64,000 nucleotides of DNA, from positions 1-64,000 of the forward strand of contig NZ_JBLFEP010000001.1 of NCBI RefSeq assembly GCF_047345415.1, in the 5' to 3' direction. Below are positions 25,355 through 34,713 of the stretch, in pieces. Numbering within the stretch: the stretch's first letter is position 1; each line of letters starts with the position of its first letter. The notes under the pieces are model-generated. The model worked only from the letters and a program-made list of their open reading frames with translations. It ran no database searches and was not told where the DNA came from. Source of the stretch: Maribacter_C sp947494565. Lineage in GTDB: Bacteria > Bacteroidota > Bacteroidia > Flavobacteriales > Flavobacteriaceae. The position numbers and the translations under genes are program-made.

Positions 25355-26488
25355 CTATATTTTTTCCTTTACCAGCTTGGCAAAATTATAAGCCGCATCG
25401 ACCAAATTTTCATAACTGTTGGCCATCGCCTCCTCCAAGCTCGAAACACCTTTAATAATGGAGGTCATATAGTCTAAACCGAAGGCTTTCTGTTCTTTAT
25501 GCGAAATAGTCACGGAACCACATAAGGCAGCCACGGGCACGTCATATGTTTTCGCTGATGAGAGCACACCTGCAATAGTTTTGCCTGACAGTGTCTGGAG
25601 GTCCAGTTGCCCTTCTCCGGTAATTATCCAATCCGCATCTTGGATCGAAGCGTCAAAATCCGCTATATTCTTTACCAAATCGATACCGGACACCAAGGTT
25701 GCGTTCAGAAAAACGCAAGCTCCGGCCCCCATACCTCCCGCAGCCCCTGCTCCTTTTAGCTGCTGAACATCAACCCCAAAAGTCTCTTCTAGCACTTTCG
25801 CATAATTCTGGAGTCCCTTGTCCAATAGCTTGATTTCTTCATTCGAGGCGCCTTTTTGACTACCATAAACTTGAGCGGCACCATCTGGCCCATAAAGGGG
25901 ATTGGTTACATCACAAGCCACTTTGACCTCAACCTTATTGAGTTTGGGGTGAAGTTTGGTACTATCGATTTTTTGAATCCGGGAGAGATTACTCCCAATG
26001 GGTTGCAGCTCATGGCCAGAAGCATCCAAAAAACGAAAACCTAATGCTTTCGCCATTCCCATACCACCATCATTAGTGGCACTACCGCCAATACCCAATA
26101 TCAATTCGTTAGCTCCGCTTTCAATAGCGTCGACAATCAATTCACCAAAACCAAAAGAGGTGGTATGCATGCAATTGCGTTCTTCCTCCTTTAGTAGTTT
26201 GAGTCCGGATACTTCTGCCATTTCCAGAAAAGCGACTCCCTTGGGTCTTGAGAAGACATAGCCCGTTTGGAGTAGCTCGAAAAGAGGGCCATGGGCGGTT
26301 AATAGAATTTTCTCCCCTTGCGTATAGTGCTTAACAATGTCAATGGTGCCATCACCCCCATCGGCCAGAGGTTTTTTGACGATCTCCGCTTCGGGTATCG
26401 CCATCCGCAATCCCTTTTCTACAGCTTCGCAGTACTCGAATCCTGTTAGGGAGCCTTTGAATTTGTCCGGAGCGATGACGATTTTCAT
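25355..26488 (-). CDS. glxK: Glycerate kinase (GlxK/GarK type)
   Basis: A 377-residue kinase phosphorylating D-glycerate with ATP. Signatures are APDKFKGSLT at the N-terminus, ADGGDGT, GIGGSATNDGGMGMAKALG and TGEGQLDLQTLSGK. It is the last gene of a minus-strand operon after two amidinotransferase-fold hydrolases, with a 12-bp gap. The product (2- or 3-phosphoglycerate, depending on subtype) feeds glycolysis, where enolase is also encoded nearby. A functional link to the guanidine hydrolases is not obvious. Confidence 0.94.
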   Translation of the reverse strand: MKIVIAPDKFKGSLTGFEYCEAVEKGLRMAIPEAEIVKKPLADGGDGTIDIVKHYTQGEKILLTAHGPLFELLQTGYVFSRPKGVAFLEMAEVSGLKLLKEEERNCMHTTSFGFGELIVDAIESGANELILGIGGSATNDGGMGMAKALGFRFLDASGHELQPIGSNLSRIQKIDSTKLHPKLNKVEVKVACDVTNPLYGPDGAAQVYGSQKGASNEEIKLLDKGLQNYAKVLEETFGVDVQQLKGAGAAGGMGAGACVFLNATLVSGIDLVKNIADFDASIQDADWIITGEGQLDLQTLSGKTIAGVLSSAKTYDVPVAALCGSVTISHKEQKAFGLDYMTSIIKGVSSLEEAMANSYENLVDAAYNFAKLVKEKI

Positions 26489-26500
26489 ACCATGCTGTAT

Positions 26501-27430
26501 TTAAGATTTAGGCAAAAACACTTCGGCCATCATACATCTGGCGCTTCCGCCACCACAGGTCTCTATGGTGTCTAAAGGACTATGGATGATATCACAATGC
26601 TTTTGTATGAAGGTTATCTGCTCTTTTCGAAGGCTCTGGTAGGCCGCGGTACTCATTACCATAAAGCGCTTATCGTTCGCTCCAATGACCTGAAGCATAT
26701 TTCCCGCAAACGAATGCATCTGTTCTTCGGTTATCGGCATTACTTCCTTTCCGTCTTTTTTGAGATGGGTCAAGACGTTTTTTCGTTCCTTTTTATCGTC
26801 AATCGTATCGAGACAGATTACGGCGAAGGTCTCTGCCATAGCCATCATCACATTCGTATGGTAGATTGGTTTACGCTCGCCTTCAACCGTTTGGTTTGCC
26901 GTAAAAATTACGGGAAAACAATCGAAGTCTTCACAAAACTCAATAAACAGCTCTTCATGGGCACGTTCGGAAAGCGCACAATACGCTTTTTGATGTACCC
27001 GATCCTTTAAGATACTTCCGGTACCCTCCAGAAACACTCCTGATTCTTCTGCTGCGGTGTAGTCAATAATGTCATTGATTTTGAAGCCACTTTCCTCAAG
27101 AACATCAAAAATATCTTCACGACGTTCCTTTCGGCGGTTTTCGGCAAACATAGGATACACCACTACGGTTCCGCTATCATGAGAGGACACCCAATTGTTA
27201 GGAAAAATAGAATCTGGCGTATCCGTTTCCTTTCTATCATCGATTACGATTACATTGACCCCGTGCGTTCGAAGGGTTTCTACAAAATCATCGAATTCTT
27301 TTTGCGCCTTTTTGTTGATTTCGGCATTCTTGATTTGAAGATCTTCTTGAAAGTAGTTATTGACCGCTGTCTGTTCGTTTTTTCGAAAAGCGACGGGTCG
27401 GATCATTAAAATAGTATTGGTTATTTGCAT
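26501..27430 (-). CDS. ctlX: CtlX-like citrulline/arginine-related hydrolase (amidinotransferase fold)
   Basis: A 309-residue enzyme of the guanidino-group modifying superfamily. Motifs include FPNNW near 76-80, EGTGS, IYHTNVMM and the terminal catalytic region GGGSARCMMAE with Cys299 and a second Cys at 292. The pattern fits the CtlX (citrulline utilisation) and related arginine-deiminase-like hydrolases. It lies 11 bp after a second amidinotransferase-fold gene and 12 bp before glycerate kinase. The exact substrate (citrulline, arginine or a derivative) cannot be decided from sequence. Confidence 0.85.
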   Translation of the reverse strand: MQITNTILMIRPVAFRKNEQTAVNNYFQEDLQIKNAEINKKAQKEFDDFVETLRTHGVNVIVIDDRKETDTPDSIFPNNWVSSHDSGTVVVYPMFAENRRKERREDIFDVLEESGFKINDIIDYTAAEESGVFLEGTGSILKDRVHQKAYCALSERAHEELFIEFCEDFDCFPVIFTANQTVEGERKPIYHTNVMMAMAETFAVICLDTIDDKKERKNVLTHLKKDGKEVMPITEEQMHSFAGNMLQVIGANDKRFMVMSTAAYQSLRKEQITFIQKHCDIIHSPLDTIETCGGGSARCMMAEVFLPKS

Positions 27431-27441
27431 TTATATAGGTA

Positions 27442-28353
27442 TTACTCTCTTATCAATGGTAAGGTGCTACATCTTAATAGCCCTTCTTGTTTTGAAATCT
27501 CGGCATATGGAATTTCCTCTACGATGAATCCTTGCGCTCTAAGCCAGTTGTTCAATCTGGTAAAATTCCGTTCAGATACGACGACCTCTGGAGAAATGGA
27601 GAAGACGTTACTGAACATTCGATACATTTCATCAGCTGTAATTTCAAAAATGTTCTCCTTTCCAAAAAAATCGACCAACCATTGGTACTCCTCTTCAACT
27701 AAAAATCCGTTTTGATGAAGGATGGCCTTGCCTTTTCCCAAAGGCTGGAAACAACAATCGAGGTGTAGAGCATTTTGCTTTGCATCTGTTGATTTTCTAA
27801 GCTCGAACGACTTGATGATCTTATTGGGGAACTGTTGGCCAATGAAGTCGACCGCGGCTTTATTTGTCCGGGCCGTTATCCAATCCGGGTAATCTTCCGC
27901 TGTATAGGTTCCTATAAAAATATGGTCGTTCCAAGGCATCACGTCGCCACCCTCTACATGAACCGCTTCAGGTGGTCTAATAACATCCTCGTCCGGAATT
28001 CTATCGAGGACATGTAAAATGGCTTCGATTTCTTTCTCGCGATCCGGAAGGATATTGGCTAGGATAAGCTTTTGCCCTATCACAAAAGCGATATCCCTAG
28101 AGAAAATTTGATTACAGTCTTCCAAAACTTCAGGTCGAAAGACCTTTACACCATACTTTTCAAACACATTCGCAAACGCTTCCATTTCTTTGACCATATC
28201 TTCCTCTTTAGGATAGGTACCTGCCAAAATATGTTCCAACGACTTCGGGTCATAGGCTTCCTCAGGTTTTGGAATGGGACCGCAACTCTTGGCCGTACCC
28301 AAAACCACTGCTTTCAGCCTTGAAATTTCATCATTTACATTTAAGTGTAACAT
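27442..28353 (-). CDS. DDAH/arginine-deiminase-like amidinotransferase-fold protein
   Basis: A 303-residue member of the same superfamily as its neighbour but only distantly similar. Visible motifs are FSRDIAFVIG, HVEGGDVMPW (acidic and His residues of the active site), ALHLDCCFQPL and the terminal GLLRCSTLPL with candidate catalytic Cys295. Relatives hydrolyse dimethylarginine or transfer amidino groups. First gene of the three-gene operon. Function in arginine or guanidine metabolism is likely; the substrate is open. Confidence 0.83.
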   Translation of the reverse strand: MLHLNVNDEISRLKAVVLGTAKSCGPIPKPEEAYDPKSLEHILAGTYPKEEDMVKEMEAFANVFEKYGVKVFRPEVLEDCNQIFSRDIAFVIGQKLILANILPDREKEIEAILHVLDRIPDEDVIRPPEAVHVEGGDVMPWNDHIFIGTYTAEDYPDWITARTNKAAVDFIGQQFPNKIIKSFELRKSTDAKQNALHLDCCFQPLGKGKAILHQNGFLVEEEYQWLVDFFGKENIFEITADEMYRMFSNVFSISPEVVVSERNFTRLNNWLRAQGFIVEEIPYAEISKQEGLLRCSTLPLIRE

Positions 28354-28395
28354 AGTTCTTGTTCGCTAAAATTATAATTCAAATTTGACATAAAA

Positions 28396-28424
28396 AAAGC
28401 CCTTTTAAAAAATAAAAGAGCTTT
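28396..28424 (-). terminator. Terminator of gltA
   Basis: Arms AAAGCCCTTTT and AAAAGAGCTTT pair with one mismatch. Read on the minus strand the hairpin is followed by a run of T. It starts 24 bp after the gltA stop codon. Confidence 0.75.
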
Positions 28425-28447
28425 ATTGTTTTTATTGAGGTAGCAAT

Positions 28448-29734
28448 CTACCTTAAGGCAAGGTCGACAAAAGGACGGTAGTTCTCACCCGTATATACTT
28501 GTCTCGGTCTACCGATAGGTTCATTGTTCAATCGCATTTCACGCCACTGTGCAATCCACCCGGGTAGTCTACCAAGGGCGAACATTACCGTAAACATTTC
28601 AGTAGGTATACCCAATGCCCTATAAATTACTCCTGAATAGAAATCAACATTCGGATATAACTTTCGATCCACGAAATAGGGGTCTTCCAAGGCTTCTTTT
28701 TCGAGGCCTTTTGCCACGTCTAGTATTGGATCTTCGATACCCAAATCCCCTAAAATCTCATCGGCCGCCTTTTTAATGATCTTTGCCCTAGGGTCAAAGT
28801 TTTTATACACACGGTGACCGAAGCCCATTAAACGAAAAGGGTCGCTTTTATCTTTTGCTTTGGCCATATACTTTTTGGTATCGCCACCATCTGCCACTAT
28901 GGCCTCCAACATCTCAAGAACCGCCTGGTTGGCCCCTCCGTGAAGCGGTCCCCACAAAGCGGAGATTCCCGATGACAAGGAAGCAAACAATCCGGCATGT
29001 GATGATCCGACTATTCGCACCGTCGAAGTAGAGCAATTTTGCTCATGATCGGCATGTAGAATAAGTAACTTATCCAAGGCATCGATAACAATCTTGTTTT
29101 TCACATATTCCTTGGTGGGCTTTTTGAACATCATTTTATGAATATTCTCTACATAGCCCAATTCATCATCACCATAATCTAATGGTAATCCTTTTTTCTT
29201 GCGCATGGTCCATGCCACTAAAACAGGAAATTTGGCCAAGATGCGAACGATGGCTCCGTACATGGCATCTTTAGAGGTGACATTGACGGAAACAGGATTA
29301 AAAGCCACCAAAGCACTAGTCAACGAAGAGAGTACGCCCATAGGGTGCGCAGACTTTGGAAAAGCATCCAAAATCTTTTTCATTTCCTCATCAACATGAG
29401 ACTCGTTCTTAATGTCTAAGTGGAAAGCAGTCAGTTGCTCAGTATTTGGAAGTTCTCCAAAAATCAATAGGTAGGCTACTTCCAAAAAATCGGCTTTTTC
29501 CGCTAGTTCTTCAATAGAATATCCGCGGTATCTCAGAATTCCTTTTTCACCGTCCAAAAATGTAATCTCACTTTTACAAGAGCCTGTATTTTTGTACCCC
29601 GGATCAATCGTAGTCAAGCCACCTGTCGCCGCACGCAGTGTTTTGATGTCGATTGCCTTTTCATTTTCAGTTCCTGTAATGACAGGAAACTCATACTTTT
29701 CACCGTTGTATTCTAATGTGGCTTTGTCTGACAT
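28448..29734 (-). CDS. gltA: Citrate synthase
   Basis: A 428-residue type-I/hexameric-style bacterial citrate synthase that condenses oxaloacetate and acetyl-CoA. Active-site signatures are LHADHEQNCSTST, VGSSHAGLFAS and GFGHRVYKNFDPRA. An N-terminal beta-rich segment (1-60) precedes the helical body, as in E. coli GltA. It has its own promoter-like element (29767-29797) and a terminator, so it is probably monocistronic. Confidence 0.97.
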   Translation of the reverse strand: MSDKATLEYNGEKYEFPVITGTENEKAIDIKTLRAATGGLTTIDPGYKNTGSCKSEITFLDGEKGILRYRGYSIEELAEKADFLEVAYLLIFGELPNTEQLTAFHLDIKNESHVDEEMKKILDAFPKSAHPMGVLSSLTSALVAFNPVSVNVTSKDAMYGAIVRILAKFPVLVAWTMRKKKGLPLDYGDDELGYVENIHKMMFKKPTKEYVKNKIVIDALDKLLILHADHEQNCSTSTVRIVGSSHAGLFASLSSGISALWGPLHGGANQAVLEMLEAIVADGGDTKKYMAKAKDKSDPFRLMGFGHRVYKNFDPRAKIIKKAADEILGDLGIEDPILDVAKGLEKEALEDPYFVDRKLYPNVDFYSGVIYRALGIPTEMFTVMFALGRLPGWIAQWREMRLNNEPIGRPRQVYTGENYRPFVDLALR

Positions 29735-29766
29735 AAGCTTTATTTAAGTGTATTTTTAGTGGATTG

Positions 29767-29797
29767 CGAATTTACGGAAAAGAACCCATTTTAACAA
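29767..29797 (-). promoter_or_regulatory. Probable gltA promoter
   Basis: On the minus strand TTG (29795-29797), a 20-bp spacer and TAAATTCG (29767-29774) give a near match to TTG-N19-TAnnTTTG. The start codon is 32 bp downstream of the -7 box. Confidence 0.45.
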
Positions 29798-29861
29798 TCA
29801 TGAAACCCCCTTTAGTTTATTCTTAACAGGGCTTTCCGTAGCATATCGAAAGTTGGAAAAA

Positions 29862-31397
29862 CTAGAGCAAATAGAGCATTTTGTAGTAGTCATCTATTGA
29901 TTTTTCCCAAGTGAATCGCATTTTCTTTGCGTTTGCCTTGATTTTTTTCCATTTGGCCTTATCGTTCTCCCAGATACTCAAAGCTTCGCTAAAGCTTTTG
30001 ATCATATTCCTGATTTTCGCGTCGTAGGTCTTTCCGTCGAATGCGAAACCTGTTTTCATGTGCTCTACAGTGTCCTTAAGGCCACCTGTATGATGTACCA
30101 AGCAGGGATTTCCGTTGCGCATGGCGAGCATTTGGCTGATGCCACACGGTTCAAATAGACTCGGCATGAAGTATAGGTCGGTTTCCAAGTAAATAGAATC
30201 GATAAGATCTTCCGATTGTCCATTGGTAAAAATGAAATTTTTGTGCTTATAACTCATTGACCTGAACAGTTCTTCATAATCGGGGTCTCCAGTGCCCAAA
30301 AGCATAAAGATTCCATCGATTTTTTCCAAGCGTTTCAACATTTTATCAAAGGCTTCCGGAGAACGTTTAAAAAAGTAAAACTTTTGCTCGGTCAATCTTG
30401 CAACACTTGACACAATGAATTTTGGTCGCTCATCTACATATTGCATGATCTTCTCTCCAGTATGCGCCAAGAAATCGGCTTTGTATTTTTTCGACTCATC
30501 TTGCAACCATCTGAACAGTGCCTTAACAGTATTCCTATAAATAAAGCCCTTTTCGGCTTCTCGAATATTGCCGTAGTTGGAAGCGTTTAAAATACCGTAT
30601 AGCCGTCCTTCGTTATCCGCTTTTTGTAAGTCTTTTTCCAAACTCTCGCCTCCCACGAATTCAGGTCTTCTACTTGGCAACATTACATCTTCCTTGTAAG
30701 AAGGCGATACGGTATGAACGGCATCGGCCAAGCGAATACCCACTGCCATCAGATTAATACAATCCGTGTAACGAGAATCGGCAAGGTCTTTGTAATTCAA
30801 TTCGACCTCCGGAAACCAATTGCTTACCGAGGCGTAGTTATCATGAAACGGACGAATACCTTGAATCGCTAGATTATGAATACTATAGATATAGCGCATC
30901 TTTTTCAAGTCTCTATACGCGGGATGATACGTTTTCAAAAACAACAGGGGACTGGTATGCCAGTCATGGGTATGAACGATGTCAAGCTCACCAAAAGCTC
31001 CCATTTTAATGGCTTCGGCCACCGCAGTACAGAAAATAAAATATTTTATCGAATCATTAAAAAAAGGCTCTGTCGGGTCATCGTGATATATATGTGCTAT
31101 GCCTCCTTCTTGTATTTCAGGATGATGAATGACATAATGCCTAATGTTGTCAAATTCTTTTTTGGGGGCAACTTCATATAATTCAGCCTTATAGACCGTA
31201 CCTCTAAGCCTAAAATCGATATTCGTGATGAAGCGACCATTCTGATGCAGCCTAGAATATGAAGGTACGACTACGTGGACGAAATCGCCTCTTCTGGAAA
31301 TTTCTCGGGGTACATCCCTAACTACATCTCCCATCCCTCCTGCTTTACAGTCGGGGATCGCGTCGTTTTCTGCTGAAACAAAAAGGAAATTATTCAT
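29862..31397 (-). CDS. glgA: Glycogen/starch synthase (GT5)
   Basis: A 511-residue GT-B glycosyltransferase. The ADP-glucose binding KAGGMGDVV lies at residues 18-26, HTHDWHTSP fits the N-domain active site, and the C-domain shows SLFEPCGISQMLAMRNG with the family Glu. The synthase adds glucose from ADP-glucose to glycogen. The sequence is somewhat divergent (Met for Leu in KxGGL) and no other glg gene is near. Bacteroidota carry such GT5 enzymes; glycogen synthase is the likeliest reading. Confidence 0.85.
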   Translation of the reverse strand: MNNFLFVSAENDAIPDCKAGGMGDVVRDVPREISRRGDFVHVVVPSYSRLHQNGRFITNIDFRLRGTVYKAELYEVAPKKEFDNIRHYVIHHPEIQEGGIAHIYHDDPTEPFFNDSIKYFIFCTAVAEAIKMGAFGELDIVHTHDWHTSPLLFLKTYHPAYRDLKKMRYIYSIHNLAIQGIRPFHDNYASVSNWFPEVELNYKDLADSRYTDCINLMAVGIRLADAVHTVSPSYKEDVMLPSRRPEFVGGESLEKDLQKADNEGRLYGILNASNYGNIREAEKGFIYRNTVKALFRWLQDESKKYKADFLAHTGEKIMQYVDERPKFIVSSVARLTEQKFYFFKRSPEAFDKMLKRLEKIDGIFMLLGTGDPDYEELFRSMSYKHKNFIFTNGQSEDLIDSIYLETDLYFMPSLFEPCGISQMLAMRNGNPCLVHHTGGLKDTVEHMKTGFAFDGKTYDAKIRNMIKSFSEALSIWENDKAKWKKIKANAKKMRFTWEKSIDDYYKMLYLL

Positions 31398-31459
31398 AGT
31401 ATTCTATCTGGTAAATGTTTGGTTCAAAAGATAGGTATTCTTTACGATGACTCCAAAAA

Positions 31460-31489
31460 AAAAGCCCTTCCTGAACGGGAAAGGCTTTT
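31460..31489 (-). terminator. Terminator of eno
   Basis: Outer arms AAAAGCC and GGCTTTT with a partly paired inner CTTCC/GGGAA region form a hairpin. On the minus strand it is followed by nine T. It begins 16 bp after the enolase stop codon. Confidence 0.8.
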
Positions 31490-31505
31490 GAACATCTTGA
31501 GATTT

Positions 31506-32801
31506 TTATCGTTTAATTTTGAAGGCTTTTTCTTGCGGATAAAAAGCCGTATCACCAAGCTCTTCTTCGATTCGCAATAACTGGTTGTACTTTGCCATAC
31601 GGTCTGATCGCGAAGCGGAACCGGTTTTTATTTGACCTGTATTCAACGCTACGGCCAAATCAGCAATCGTATTATCCTCAGTTTCACCTGAACGGTGTGA
31701 CATTACGGAGGTATACCCTGCATTTTTAGCCATGTTCACGGCAGCAATCGTCTCGCTCAACGTACCTATTTGGTTGACCTTGATCAATATCGAATTGGCG
31801 ATACCGTTTTCAATACCTTTAGAGAGTCGCTCTACGTTGGTCACGAAAAGGTCATCACCGACCAACTGTACTTTGTCACCTATTTTATCGGTTAGCGATT
31901 TCCATCCGTCCCAATCATTCTCGTCCATACCGTCCTCAATTGAAATAATCGGGTACTTTGACGATAGATCAGCTAAATATTGCGCTTGTTCCTCCGAGGT
32001 GCGGACCACGCCCTTGTCACCTTCGAATTTCGTGTAATCATATTTGCCGTCTACGTAGAATTCGGCAGAAGCACAATCGAGAGCAATCATCACATCGTCT
32101 CCTAAGGTATACCCGGCCTTGTCAACCGCCTTGGCAATGGTATCCAAAGCATCTTCGGTGCCTCCTTCTAAATTAGGAGCAAACCCACCTTCATCACCTA
32201 CTGCGGTGCTTAAACCTCGATCATGTAGTACTTTCTTCAAATTGTGGAAAATCTCGGTACCCATTTGCATGGAATGTGAAAAGCTCTTCGCTTTCACAGG
32301 CATTACCATAAATTCTTGAAAGGCAATTGGGGCATCGGAATGCGAGCCACCATTGATGATGTTCATCATGGGTACAGGAAGGGTATTTGCGCTGACACCA
32401 CCGACATAGCGGAATAAAGACAAGCCCAATTCTTGAGCAGCCGCTTTGGCAACCGCTAATGAAACCCCTAGAATAGCATTTGCGCCCAACTTTGACTTAT
32501 TGGGCGTACCATCTAGATCGATCATCGTCTTATCTAAAAGGTTTTGTTCAAAAACCGACATGCCCAATATCTCCTCTGCGATGACCGTATTGACATTATC
32601 AACCGCTTTAGTGACACCTTTGCCCATAAATGCATCTCCTCCATCACGTAATTCCACTGCTTCGTGCTCGCCGGTCGAAGCTCCGGAAGGAACCGCGGCC
32701 CGCCCGACAACACCGTTTTCGGTAATTACGTCTACTTCTACTGTCGGATTTCCTCTCGAATCCAATATCTGTCTTGCATGTACACCTAGGATGATACTCA
32801 T
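31506..32801 (-). CDS. eno: Enolase
   Basis: A 431-residue glycolytic enzyme converting 2-phosphoglycerate to phosphoenolpyruvate with Mg2+. Signatures are the N-terminal ARQILDSRGNPTVEVDV, GGSHSDAPIAFQEFM, VGDEGGFAPN, SIEDGMDENDW (Mg2+ ligand Asp) and MSHRSGETEDN. Length is standard. A perfect -7 box lies just upstream, immediately against the carA terminator hairpin. Its own terminator follows. Confidence 0.98.
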   Translation of the reverse strand: MSIILGVHARQILDSRGNPTVEVDVITENGVVGRAAVPSGASTGEHEAVELRDGGDAFMGKGVTKAVDNVNTVIAEEILGMSVFEQNLLDKTMIDLDGTPNKSKLGANAILGVSLAVAKAAAQELGLSLFRYVGGVSANTLPVPMMNIINGGSHSDAPIAFQEFMVMPVKAKSFSHSMQMGTEIFHNLKKVLHDRGLSTAVGDEGGFAPNLEGGTEDALDTIAKAVDKAGYTLGDDVMIALDCASAEFYVDGKYDYTKFEGDKGVVRTSEEQAQYLADLSSKYPIISIEDGMDENDWDGWKSLTDKIGDKVQLVGDDLFVTNVERLSKGIENGIANSILIKVNQIGTLSETIAAVNMAKNAGYTSVMSHRSGETEDNTIADLAVALNTGQIKTGSASRSDRMAKYNQLLRIEEELGDTAFYPQEKAFKIKR

Positions 32802-32836
32802 TTTCTATTCTGTTTTAAGGTTGATTTTTAAAAATG

Positions 32837-32844
32837 CAAATATA
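32837..32844 (-). promoter_or_regulatory. Probable -7 promoter box of eno
   Basis: The minus strand reads TATATTTG, an exact TAnnTTTG match, 35 bp upstream of the eno ATG. It directly adjoins the hairpin at 32845-32873, so the -33 region falls inside the carA terminator. Confidence 0.45.
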
Positions 32845-32873
32845 CGAAACAGCACCTTGAATGTGCTGTTTCG
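32845..32873 (-). terminator. Terminator downstream of carA
   Basis: A perfect 11-bp stem (CGAAACAGCAC with GTGCTGTTTCG) around a 7-nt loop. On the minus strand the following bases are TATATTTGCATTTTT, only moderately T-rich and serving also as the eno -7 box. Confidence 0.7.
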
Positions 32874-32910
32874 AAGTTCGATATTACGTGGAATATAACA
32901 TTAAGTTAAT

Positions 32911-34032
32911 CTAGACGGCCTGTGCCGAACTCTGTTTGACCAGTTCAAAAAACTGATCGAATAGATACTCTGCATCATGTGGCCCCGGACTTGCCTCTGG
33001 ATGGTACTGCACGGAAAAAACGTTTTTGCCTTTCATGCGAATTCCGGCAACAGTGTCGTCATTCAAATGTATGTGCGTAATCTCCAAGTCATTGTTCGCC
33101 TCCGTTTCTTCACGATTTACGGCAAAACCGTGGTTTTGGGAGGTGATTTCCCCTTTACCGGTAATCAAATTCAAGACGGGATGATTGATACCTCGGTGCC
33201 CATTATGCATCTTGTAGGTAGAAACACCGTTCGCCAGTGCTATTACCTGATGGCCTAGGCAGATTCCGAAAAGAGGGGCGTCACTAGCAATAATATCTTT
33301 AGCGGTCTGAATGGACTGCGTCAACGGTTCCGGATCACCAGGTCCGTTGGAAATAAAGTAGGCATCAGGATTCCATGCCTTCATCTCCTCAAAAGTAGTA
33401 TCGTAAGGGAAGACCTTTATATACGCATCCCGTTTGGCCAAGTTTCTAAGGATGTTCTTCTTAATACCTATATCGAGCGCAGCAATTTTATAAGTAGCTT
33501 TTTCTTCCCCAAAGTAATAGGGTTCTTTAGTCGATACTTTGGAAGAGAGTTCAAGCCCTTTCATACTCGGGAAATCAGCTAGTTTCTTTTTTAGTTCGGG
33601 CAAATTATCCACTTCTGTAGAAATAACCGCATTCATAGCACCATTGTCTCGTATATAGCTGACAAGCGCACGCGTATCGACATCGGAAATGGCCAATAGG
33701 TTGTTTCTATCCAAAAAATCCTGAAGACTTGCATCGGCGGCATCCCTTGAGAATTCATAGCTGAAGTTCTTACAGATCAATCCGGCGATCTTGACCGAGT
33801 CCGACTCGACCTCGTCAGCATTGGTTCCGTAATTGCCGATGTGGGCATTTGTGGTCACCATCAATTGTCCGAAATAAGAAGGGTCCGTAAAAATCTCTTG
33901 ATATCCGGTCATACCTGTATTAAAACATACTTCGCCAAAAGCGCTACCTTCTTTATCACCTACCACCTTACCATGGAAGATAGTACCGTCTGCCAATAAC
34001 AGAAATGCACTCTTTCTAAACTGATATTTCAT
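32911..34032 (-). CDS. carA: Carbamoyl-phosphate synthase small subunit
   Basis: A 373-residue glutamine amidotransferase subunit delivering ammonia to CarB for pyrimidine and arginine synthesis. The N-terminal CarA domain (GKVVGDKEGSAFGEVCFNT) is followed by a class I GATase domain with nucleophile Cys258 in FGICLGHQ and the pair His344/Glu346 in YHPEASPGP. I use the ATG at 34032; the frame could be extended two codons to a TTG at 34038. No carB is adjacent. It follows the ribosomal operon after a strong terminator. Confidence 0.96.
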   Translation of the reverse strand: MKYQFRKSAFLLLADGTIFHGKVVGDKEGSAFGEVCFNTGMTGYQEIFTDPSYFGQLMVTTNAHIGNYGTNADEVESDSVKIAGLICKNFSYEFSRDAADASLQDFLDRNNLLAISDVDTRALVSYIRDNGAMNAVISTEVDNLPELKKKLADFPSMKGLELSSKVSTKEPYYFGEEKATYKIAALDIGIKKNILRNLAKRDAYIKVFPYDTTFEEMKAWNPDAYFISNGPGDPEPLTQSIQTAKDIIASDAPLFGICLGHQVIALANGVSTYKMHNGHRGINHPVLNLITGKGEITSQNHGFAVNREETEANNDLEITHIHLNDDTVAGIRMKGKNVFSVQYHPEASPGPHDAEYLFDQFFELVKQSSAQAV

Positions 34033-34068
34033 TTGCAATTATTTTAGGGTTTGACAAAAAAACAAAAA

Positions 34069-34096
34069 AAAGGGTAAACTTTAAAGTTTACCCTTT
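34069..34096 (-). terminator. Terminator of the ribosomal protein operon
   Basis: A perfect 28-bp palindrome whose arm is AAAGGGTAAACTTT. On the minus strand it is followed by TTTTTTGTTTTTTTG. It begins 28 bp after the rplQ stop codon and closes the long ribosomal block. Confidence 0.92.
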
Positions 34097-34123
34097 CTCT
34101 ATTATTAAAATATACTAACAATT

Positions 34124-34654
34124 CTATTCTTCTGAATCATCTGCCTTAACTTCCGTATCTTGAGATTCAGTTTTCGCTTCTGCAACAGCTACTGGTGGAG
34201 TATCCGCTTTGACACCTTTACCTCTTCTACTTCTTCGCGTAGTTTTCTTTTTAGGCTTGTCGGCATTGTAAATCTCGTTGAAATCAACCAACTCGATCAT
34301 CGCCATGTCCGCGTTATCACCCAATCTATTTCCTAGTTTGATGATTCGGGTGTACCCGCCTGGACGGTCACCTACTTTTTCGGAAACCACACTGAACAAT
34401 TCGGTCACCGCATACTTGTCACGCAAGTTTTTGAAAGCGATTCGTCTGTTATGGGTTCCTTTTTCAGTAGTCACATTATTCTCAGCTTTCGCTTTGGTAA
34501 TCAACGGCTCTACAAACCGTTTTAACGCTTTGGCCTTTGCAACCGTAGTATTTATTCGTTTGTGTTCAATCAGCGAGCAAGCCATATTGGCCAACATCGC
34601 TTTTCTATGCGCTGTCTTTCTTCCTAAGTGGTTAACTTTTTTACCGTGTCTCAT
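34124..34654 (-). CDS. rplQ: 50S ribosomal protein L17 with C-terminal extension
   Basis: A 176-residue bL17. The core (about 1-118: MRHGKKVNHLGRKTAHRKAM, LITKAKAEN, GNRLGDNADMAMIEL) lines the peptide exit tunnel surface. The last 50 residues are an extra tail, first basic (KKKTTRRSRRGK) then acidic and low complexity. Such tails are common in Bacteroidota. Last gene of the alpha operon, following rpoA by 59 bp, before a strong terminator. Confidence 0.97.
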   Translation of the reverse strand: MRHGKKVNHLGRKTAHRKAMLANMACSLIEHKRINTTVAKAKALKRFVEPLITKAKAENNVTTEKGTHNRRIAFKNLRDKYAVTELFSVVSEKVGDRPGGYTRIIKLGNRLGDNADMAMIELVDFNEIYNADKPKKKTTRRSRRGKGVKADTPPVAVAEAKTESQDTEVKADDSEE

Positions 34655-34713
34655 TATTTCTGGTTTATCATCTTGCTACCAAATCCGCAATTGCGGAGAG
34701 CAAAATATGATGC

